From NCBI GenBank assembly GCA_933228675.1, contig OW121740.1:130975799-131039798 (forward strand): a stretch of DNA of 64,000 bases, written 5' to 3'. A program made the translations under genes and the position numbers. Positions 57,101 through 64,000 of the stretch are shown in pieces. The notes beneath the pieces were generated by a model, which saw nothing but the letters and a program-made list of their open reading frames with translations, was not told where the DNA came from and searched no databases. Position 1 is the first letter of the stretch. The number at the start of each line of letters is the position of its first letter. This DNA is from Stomorhina lunata. Lineage: Eukaryota > Arthropoda > Insecta > Diptera > Rhiniidae.

Positions 57101-58456
57101 TAAAATTTTTGTATAGAAAAAATTTTTTTATAAAAAAATTTTCGATTTAAAAATTTTTCTATAGAAAAAATTTCGAAATTAAAATTTTTCTATAAAAAAA
57201 TTATCGATAACAAAATTTTTCTACAGACAAATATTCGATATAAAAATTTGTCTATAGAAAAACTCGATATTAACATTTTTCTATAGAAAAAAAAAATTTA
57301 TTAAAATTTTTCTATAGAAAAAATTTTGATATTAAATTTTTTTATAGAAAAATTTTTCAATAAAAAAATTTAGAAAAATTTTCGTCGATATTAAAATTTT
57401 TCTATAGAAAAATTTTCGTCGATATTAAAATTTTTCTATAGAAAAATTTTCGTCGATATTAAAATTTTTCTTTAGAAAAATTTTCGTCGATATTAAAATT
57501 TTTCTATAGAAAAATTTTCGTCGATAATAAAATTTTTCTATAGAAAAATTTTCGTCGATATTAAAATTTTTCGATGTTAAAATTTTTCTATAGAAAAAAA
57601 TTTGATTTTTCTTAGAAAAAATTTAAAAATTAAAATTTTTCTATGGAAAAAAATTTGATATTAAAATTTTTCTATGGAAAAAAAATTTGATATTAAAATT
57701 TTTCTATGGAAAAAAAATTGATTTTAAAATTTTTTATGGAAAAAAATTTTGATATTAAAATTATTCTATGGAAAAAAATTTTCATATTAAAATTATTCTA
57801 TGGAAAAAAAAATTTTAAATTAAATTTTTCTATAGAAAACAAATTAGTTAAAATTTTCCAAAGAAACATTTTTGATTTAAAAACTTTTTTATAGAAAAAT
57901 TTTTGGTTTTAAAATATTTCTATAGAAAAAATTTCCATATTACGATTTTTCTATAAATAAAAATTTCAATATTAAAAAAATGTAGCTTTTAATATCCAAG
58001 CTTGAATGCTTGAAATTTTATATTATCTTCAAATCAAATATTTTTATTTATGCTTGTAACTTACCCAATTTCTTACGATTTCTAGTCTCAATTGTTGTAT
58101 CAACTGCCCGATAAAAATTATCACATTCTTCCTCTGTAACAAAATTCAAACCAACATGTCCATCCTGTAATAAATCAAATATTTATTAAATTATATAAAA
58201 TTTAAACAAAAAATTCTTCAAAACCCACCTGTCCCTCGAAGGTTAATAAAAAAGGACGAGCTTTATTAATTTTTATGTCATCATAGAGCTCGTGTTCCCA
58301 AATCAATTCATGTTTGATCAGACAATAAGCACGCAGGAAATAGGAACGAATAGCACTATCCTTGACGAAACAAACGACCCCAGTGTATTTCTTTTTCCAA
58401 TGGGAATGAGCGGAAGCCTCAGTTTTGTAAATTTGAACCACTGCCGTATTAAGTGT
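54141..58456 (-). CDS. WASp: WASp, Arp2/3 activator (six exons, N-terminal exon not found)
   Basis: Exons: 58456-58229, 58164-58065, 56833-56304, 56236-56045, 55979-55782 and 54395-54141. All junctions are GT-AG and in phase, giving 500 codons plus stop. The EVH1/WH1 domain spans exons 1-2 (TAVVQIYKTEA, HWKKKYTGVVCFVKDSAIRS, ELIWEHELYDD). A basic stretch follows, then the CRIB/GBD in exon 3 (DIGAPTNFRHVSHVGWDADK). Exons 4-5 hold a proline-rich region. Two WH2 motifs follow (NEFLESIRKGVQLK at the end of exon 5; SELMSEIRMGIELR at the start of exon 6). The central helix is ALADALRRALQDRLRVV and the acidic tail ends DDEWED. WASp proteins, released by Cdc42-type GTPases, drive branched actin assembly through Arp2/3; in flies WASp acts in Notch-dependent fate choices and myoblast fusion. 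About 30 N-terminal residues are missing. Introns carry palindromic arrays and a hAT-like MITE. Confidence 0.93.
54593..55310. repeat. Palindromic AT array in the last WASp intron
   Basis: About 22-24 imperfect units of about 30 bp built on TTTTTTCTATAGAAAAATTT with AATATC spacers. TTTTTCTATAGAAAAA is a perfect 16-bp palindrome. The same unit recurs elsewhere in the window. Confidence 0.75.
55498..55596. mobile_element. 99-bp hAT-like foldback MITE with 8-bp target duplication
   Basis: The termini are long inverted repeats beginning CAATGTTGGGCAAAGTCTCT and extending a little over 20 bp. GTCTAAAA lies directly on both sides (55490-55497 and 55597-55604). The corresponding unoccupied sequence, reversed, is present at 54585-54592 in the partner inverted arm of the same intron. 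The 8-bp duplication and CA..TG ends fit hAT-type mobilisation. Confidence 0.85.
56880..57990. repeat. Palindromic AT array in a WASp intron
   Basis: About 35 units of the TTTTTCTATAGAAAAA family. A regular sub-array at about 57370-57570 has six near-identical 33-bp units containing TTTTCGTCGATATTAAAA. It lies between the second and third mapped coding exons. Confidence 0.8.
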
Positions 58457-58559
58457 CTGCAATAAAGGATAAGACAGAGGATAAGACAAAAAAATTATGA
58501 TTTTATTAAAACTAAAAATAACCTTAGGCTTTTTCATTTCAAGAACTTTAGAATTGTGT

Positions 58560-59190
58560 AAAAAGTTTATAGATGCAAATAAAAAATTTTAAAGCGTCTT
58601 AACTTGTGCGTATCCATTTACCAATCTCAACAACTCCTCTTCTACTACTTTCAATTTCAAATTCAACCAACAACTAACCAACAAGTGGAAATGTTTAAAA
58701 TTCGAAAATAGATAAATTTAATTATTATTGGCTATTTCTGCTGCTTCTTCAGTTTGAGTTTTTTTATTTTTTCAATATTTCATGGCTGAACTTTTGTTGG
58801 CAGCAACAACTTTTTTGTTTTATTTTATTTTGTTGTTCATAAATTCAAAGGTAATAATTATGTTGTTGATATTTTTCTTGTTGCAAATTCAAAATTCAAT
58901 CGTGCACTTATGCCCGGATTATAAATGTTTGTACAATTGGCGACAAAAAACTAATCCATTTAATAGATTTACACGTAGCGCATACTATGTACGTACTTAA
59001 AACTATTTTTATTATTTAGTTTTTGACCTTTCTATTGGAAATGCAAATTTTAAAATTTATTGATTTTTTATTACAATGCGCTATGAGTTAAGCAAAATTT
59101 GAAAATAAAAAAGTTTAGTTTCTAGTTTTAAAAAGTTCCGATCTTGGTACATTTTGTACAAAATACGCTCATTGACCAAAAGTGGTACTC
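58560..59190. other. Upstream of the first mapped WASp exon, no supported feature
   Basis: I looked for the missing WASp N-terminal exon (the region encoding the L-G-K-x-C block) on the minus strand and did not find it. An ATG at 58536 followed by four codons and a weak donor is not convincing. Confidence 0.35.
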
Positions 59191-59194
59191 CGAT

Positions 59195-59460
59195 CTGATA
59201 TTTTTATACCCATCATCAAAAAGGATGGGGGTATATTGAGTTTGTCATTCCGTTTGTAATTTCCTTAATATTGACTAAAAAACATACATATGGGCAAATC
59301 CGAAAAACATTAAACCAAGGAAAAAATTTAAAAACTGTCAAAATCGCGTATTTGTGTTTATTTACCATATTTTGGTCCTTTAAAATACATATATAATGGA
59401 TACAATTTTGGATTGCTCTCATCGTGAATGGCAGGTCTTTATTTGCACCCATCTCGAATT
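59195..59460 (-). repeat. Dispersed repeat fragment with GGGGGTATATTGAGTTTGTC block
   Basis: The phrase TATACCCATCATCAAAAAGG followed by GGGGGTATATTGAGTTTGTC and ATTCCGTTTGTAA is of a type common in fly interspersed repeats. No coding function is seen. Confidence 0.4.
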
Positions 59461-59639
59461 TTTATACATTTTTGAAAATAATAGTTTTTTTAAAAGTTCA
59501 TAAAAATCGCAAAAACGTCCATTTAGGTATCAAGTTTCAGTAGGGGCTCAAACTCTGCTTAATTTTATACAAGTAGATGTAAAAGACCCCATCAAAAGTA
59601 ATTGGAGTGATATAAATAACGTCAAGTAAAAAGGGCTCA

Positions 59640-60340
59640 CAGTGTGTAGCGTCCGTCACAGAAATAAAGGTTTTTTTAATTTGACTAGTGCAATTTTTCT
59701 TTTTTCTCTAATTGAACTTGGTTCGTAAAGAGAACTTATAGTACGCTTTACATAAGGCTAAAAATATACAGATGTTTATATTGCATTTTACAGAAAAATA
59801 TGTATAGGAAAGTGTGTAGCGTCCGTCACAGTATATATTTTTTATTTTTGGGACACTCTAACAGCTAGCAGCAGCATTCTTTCGACGAAAAATATTACAT
59901 CTTTACAAGTGCAAAACTTTAAATACATAAATACATGTACGTAGCCGTTTTGTGAAATATTACATTGTGCCCAAAAATCGTATTTTAACCGCGAAGATGA
60001 AAAGAAAGGAAATGAAATTCGGGAAAAAAACATTATTTTCACTGATTAACGAATCCTTAAAAAATATTAAATATGATTTTTTTTCCCAATAAAAAACATT
60101 CAAGTAAAAACTGTATCGTCCGTCACGTAGCGTCCGCAACAGTTCATTTATGGATTTTTTGTGAAACTGGAAATTTTAAAATATTTTATAAGAGCTGTTT
60201 TGTAATCCTCTGATTTTCCTCTATCTTTAATGCATTTACAATTTTTGTTTTATTACAATGATCGATTTGATGAAAATTACAAGAAACACGTGTTGAAAAA
60301 AAAGTCACTTCCATTTTTTGTAGCGTCCGTCACAGCACTT
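59640..60340 (+). repeat. Spaced direct repeats of TGTAGCGTCCGTCACAG
   Basis: The 17-bp motif occurs exactly at 59645, 59815 and 60319, with a variant pair at about 60113-60142 (TATCGTCCGTCAC, GTAGCGTCCGCAACAG). The motifs are GC-rich in an otherwise AT-rich stretch. The intervening sequence does not repeat. Confidence 0.75.
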
Positions 60341-60469
60341 TAAAAGCGAATATATTTTTCTTCCAAAAGAAGTATGTAAATTAACAAACGCCATTCGATA
60401 GCACAATCGATGGATTAATATTCTCTGAAATCTTTGCAAAGATATCTAATGTACAATGACTATGGAATA

Positions 60470-60815
60470 CAACAAAATCTCTGTTTGTCTGTTCAAATCA
60501 TGATAACGCCTAAACGAAAGGAGCTACTTCACTGAAACTTGGCAAAGATAATCTTCATTGCTGAGAAAATTGAAATTGGGCAAAATCGGTTGACATTTGG
60601 CCATAGCTCCCGTATAACCTTGTCTAGAATAATCGCTTATTTGCTTATTAATGACAAATTATAACAGCTATGATGATAAAATTTGGTATATAAAATTTTT
60701 ACACAAGCAGCATGTTATATTTCATCGAAATCGGTTCACATTTAATTATAGCTCCCATACAAAACACTTACGGAAACAGCCTAAATTCCACCTCTTCTGT
60801 TGTCCATGACTCATA
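60470..60815 (+). repeat. Dispersed repeat plus retroposon 3' tail (left flank of Tc1 element G)
   Basis: Blocks such as CGCCTAAACGAAAGGAGCTA and GGTTGACATTTGGCCATAGC match 62290-62440 on the far side of the Tc1 element. At 60793-60813 and 62107-62130 lies the RTE-type tail (minus orientation), split by the Tc1 insertion. Confidence 0.5.
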
Positions 60816-62106
60816 AAGAGTGTTCTAAAAAAAATATGCATTTACTATTTTAGACAAAATTTATCCATAGTGCAAGAAATAATTTATTTTTTGATCAAGT
60901 TAGTTTCTATAGATATGTCAGATACTATTATTTTAGAAATTAATAATTTTCAATAGTTATTTCAATCAAAATGGACTGCGAAAAAAAAGTTCGTGAAAAT
61001 ATAATTAAAACTTTTCAAAAAAATCCGTCATGGCTTTTAAAAAAACAGCTAAAAATTTGAAAGTTAACCCTCGAACGGTTTCTAATGCCATCAGACGGTA
61101 TAAGGAAAACCTGGGCATTGAAAGAAAACCTGGATCAGGGAGGAAAAAAGGTCCTACAGATATTGGTAAGGCAAAAGAAGTCGAGCGACTCTTTCGAAGA
61201 GCGCCTAACACTTCTTTAAGAAAAGCAGCTCGTACGGTGAAATGTTCTACGAATTTTGCACATAGAGTCAAAGCTTATGCTGGACTGAAGACATACAAAG
61301 TCCAAAAGGTTCCAGATCGCAATGCTATAAAGAACTTAGAAGCAAAAAAACGAGCGAAAAAATTGAAGTCTAATTTTATAAAAAAATAAACCTGTTGTGT
61401 GATGCATGATGAAACATACGTACTGGCAGACTTTTCTCAACTTCCTGGTCAAGATTTTTATGTTGCTGATAAACGGGGCAATGTTCGGCAAGAGTTTCGC
61501 ACAAAAAAACAAACAAAATTCCCTAAGAAGTTTCTCGTGTGGCAAGCTATTTGCAGTTGTGGCAAAAGAAGTAAAGTATTTGTGGCATCTGGCACAATTA
61601 ACACAGAAATTTATATAAAGGAGTGCCTACAAAAACGGTTGTTACCCTTTTTAAGAGAGCACAGAGTGACTACATTTTTTTGGCCCGATTTGGCATCATG
61701 CCATTATGGAAAAAAGGCACTTGAGTGGTACTCAAAGAATAATGTCATTTTTGTACCACGAGAGGCAAATCCACCTAACTGTCCAGAACTTCGGCCTGTG
61801 GAAAGGTATTGGGCTCTGGTAAAAAAGGAATTGAAGAACACAGGAAAGATTTCCAAGAACATGTCCGATTTTAAGCGCAGGTGGAACACATGCTCCAAAA
61901 AGGTATTAGAAGCAACTGTAAAATCTTTAATGGGAGGGTTTTCGAAAAAAGTCGATAATTTTGCAAAACCCGAGTACTAAGTAAACATTTTAATGCTAAA
62001 TGATTTTGTATAATATGTCATTATATTTGCGTATTTTGTAGAGTTTTATATTAAAAGGTTTGATTTTTATTTAAATCCAACTACAAATTTTATTTAGAGC
62101 ACTCTT
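60816..62106 (+). mobile_element. Tc1-type element G (DD37E spacing), nearly complete
   Basis: The ends are inverted repeats: AAGAGTGTTCTAAA on the left and, inverted, AAGAGTGCTCTAAA on the right. TA lies on both sides (60814-60815, 62107-62108). Removing the element rejoins a retroposon tail (TGACTCA + TA + GTGGAGCATAGGG) that matches other copies. The length is 1291 bp. It is the best-preserved member of a family with at least five other copies here. Confidence 0.88.
60971..61980 (+). pseudogene. Tc1-type transposase with one frameshift and one stop
   Basis: The N-terminus starts MDCEKKVRENIIKTF at 60971. A one-base shift in an A-rich run near 61040 moves it to the frame carrying LKVNPRTVSNAIRRYK (first helix-turn-helix). 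The second DNA-binding part is KAARTVKCSTNFAHRVK. A TAA at 61387 interrupts just before the first catalytic acid (MHDETYVLADF). The second is in WPDLASCHYG and the third in RPVERYWALVK. I count 37 residues between the last two acids, a DD37E spacing, unlike the DD34E of classical Tc1. The C-terminus ends at 61980. Two lesions make it inactive as read. The relation to known DD37E groups is inference. Confidence 0.8.
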
Positions 62107-62109
62107 TAG

Positions 62110-62700
62110 TGGAGCATAGGGCTTTAACCTTAAATACACTTAAATGTCAATAAATGTAAACTACGGCCACTAAATTTGGCACAAGAAAGTCTTATTTAAG
62201 TACCACCAGTGTGCCAAATTTCGTTACAATCGGTCATCATTTGACCATAGATCAAAAAAGAAAAGGGGGTTTATGTCCGTCTGTCCGTCCGTCAGAAAAA
62301 AGCGCAATAGCGCCTTAACGAAAAGAGCTAGAGAAACATAATTTTACGGAAGTATTTTCGATATCTTGAGGAACTTGTTTACTGAAACTGGCGAAATCGG
62401 TTCACGTTTAGTTAGAGCTTCCATATAACCCCGCCCCGGGAATCATATTAATGCTGATAAAGTGAATACAATTGTAATAGCTATGACGAATAAATTTAGA
62501 ACAGAGAAGTTTTATGCAATTATTGGTCAGTATACCAAATTTTATAGGAGTCGGTCCATATTTGAACATAGCGTTCATATAAAAACCACTTCCGGAAACC
62601 ACTAAAATGCCACAAATTATAAAATATGACAGCTATGGCCACTATATTTTGCATAAATAAAAAAAAGTATCTGACTGGTCCTGTAGAACTAATACCAGCG
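62110..62700 (+). repeat. Dispersed repeat (right flank of Tc1 element G)
   Basis: It contains GTCCGTCTGTCCGTCCGTCA, CGCCTTAACGAAAAGAGCTA and CGGTTCACGTTTAGTTAGAG, parallel to 60480-60640. No open frame with recognisable features is present. Confidence 0.4.
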
Positions 62701-62709
62701 TACAACCCT

Positions 62710-63230
62710 GCTTTCCAAACTAACAAAAGACGATGCCCATTTTTTCGCCACTAACTGTTTACAAAAACTTCATTGTTAAGTGTCAAAGTGTAATAAACAT
62801 CATTTTATTTCATATCAATTTACCATATGCGTATATTTGCATACAAATTAACCAATTGCAGAATAACTATTCGCATGTTCACATTGTCCGTGTGTGTATC
62901 TATTTCAACTGCAATCTTCCATTATTGTAAATAGATTTAATTCATACACTTTGTGTACTCCTTACGGGGCAATTCACTTGGGCACACACACAATCTATTT
63001 AAAAAGTATGTGTTTGAAACGTCCCAATGCTGGTTGTAGCGTGTATGATAAAGTACAAGAATTTACATGTTAGTCACGTACAAATAATATCATCATCGTC
63101 AACGTTTGTCCCAAAGTGTTAGTGACAGATAGTCAATCCGTTTAGTTTCTATTTTTCGAAATAGAAATACTAATATTAAACAATTTTATATTTTTCAAAA
63201 ATTTTTATTTTTTATAAAAAAATTTTTGAA
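62710..63230. other. No supported feature
   Basis: Moderately AT-rich sequence. A 65-codon frame at 62733-62930 has no family signature. Confidence 0.3.
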
Positions 63231-63239
63231 AAAAATAAT

Positions 63240-64000
63240 TTTCTTTGGAAAATTTTTCAATAAAAATTATTTTCTATACAAAATTTTTAGACACAAATAT
63301 CTGTAGAAATTTTTCGATGAAAATATTTTTCTGTAGAAAAATTTTTGATAAAAATATCTTTTTTAAGAAAAATTTATCGAAAATATTTTTATCGAAGATT
63401 TTTCTAAAGCAAAATGTTTTTATCGAAAATTCTTCTATAGAAAAATATTTTTATAGAAAACTTTTCTATACAAAAATATTTTTATCGAAAAATATTTTCA
63501 TCGAATATTTTTATCGAAAATTTTTCTATAGAAAAATATTTTTATCGAAAATTTTTCAATAGAAAAATATTTTTATCGAACATTTTTCTATAGAAAAATA
63601 TTTTTATCGAAAATTTTTCTATAGAAAAATATTTGTATGGAAGATTTTTCTATATAAAAAACTTGTTATCGAAGATTTATCAAAAACTTTGCTATTGAAA
63701 AATATTTTATAGAAAATTTTTCTAAAAAAAAATTTTATCAAAAATTTTTCTATAAAAAAAATTTTTATCAAAGATTTTTTTTTAGAAAAATATTTTTATC
63801 GAAGATTTTTTATATACAAATATTTTTATCAAAAATTTTTCTAAAGAAAAATATTTTGATCGAAAATTTTTCTGTAGAAAAATATTTTCATCGAACATTT
63901 TTCTATAGAAAAATATTTTTATCGAACATTTTTCTATAAAAAAAATAATTAAAAAAAAAAAATTCGACATTTTTTTTCTATAGAAAATTTTTCTATAAAA
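63240..64000. repeat. Palindromic AT array at the window end
   Basis: About 25 units of about 30 bp built on TTTTTCTATAGAAAAATATT with TTTATCGAAAA spacers, running off the window edge. Open frames here (for example 63245-63562) are repeat products. Confidence 0.8.

Noticed and set aside
58502..58536. ATG with four codons and GTTATT donor as WASp first exon
   Set aside because: It does not encode the expected N-terminal block of the family and the donor is weak.
63245..63562. 105-codon Phe/Ile/Lys/Asn-rich frame
   Set aside because: Product of the palindromic AT array running off the window end.

Overview
The window looks like nuclear DNA of a higher fly. The base composition is very AT-rich and genes are sparse. 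The host genes have short GT-AG introns, and most of the sequence is layered transposable elements. The repeat types (Tc1/mariner copies, jockey- and RTE-like retroposons, dispersed repeats ending in TATAGTCGGTCAAGCC) suggest a calyptrate, perhaps blow-fly-like, species. That assignment is inference from general familiarity, not from a search.

Four host genes are supported. PRCC (plus, 42418-43779) is a single-exon nuclear splicing-associated protein. Its C-terminal 31 codons and 3' flank are tandemly duplicated just downstream. TMEM60 (minus, 45009-45413) is a four-pass membrane protein. WASp (minus, 54141-58456) is the Arp2/3 activator. Six exons cover EVH1, CRIB/GBD, a proline-rich region, two WH2 motifs and the CA region; the N-terminal exon was not found. 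A fourth gene (minus, 35320-36003) shows only a first coding exon of low complexity and could not be named.

Layout. 1-3150: decayed retroposons and a mariner-like transposase split by a 1 kb hAT-like element. 3413-4194: a hairpin-ended dispersed repeat (called R1 here). 5628-8335: a nest of elements, including a TIR element with an intron-containing Myb/SANT-like gene and a small piggyBac-type MITE. 10500-12140: a Tc1 copy interrupted by another hAT-like element that itself carries a retroposon fragment. 12180-12790: a tRNA-derived SINE. 13830-18590: a 31-bp minisatellite split by a 5'-truncated non-LTR retrotransposon with a 923-codon open frame. 18590-31140: mostly Tc1 copies, MITEs and R1. 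32600-34700: RTE/jockey-type fragments. 37.5 and 46.2-46.9 kb: related RNase H-type retroposon tails. 49.7, 54.6-55.3, 56.9-58.0 and 63.2-64.0 kb (and, loosely, 40.5-42.0 kb): arrays of a short palindromic AT repeat. 50.7-52.1 kb: a 29-bp minisatellite. 58.5-62.7 kb: upstream of the mapped WASp exons, with further repeats and the best-preserved Tc1-type element (60816-62106, TA target duplication).

I see no operon-like or evidently new multi-gene system. The most unusual features are the deeply nested element stack, the transposase-less Myb-carrying element, the hAT-like foldback MITE whose empty and filled sites both lie in one WASp intron, the duplicated PRCC 3' end, and the palindromic arrays recurring at several loci.
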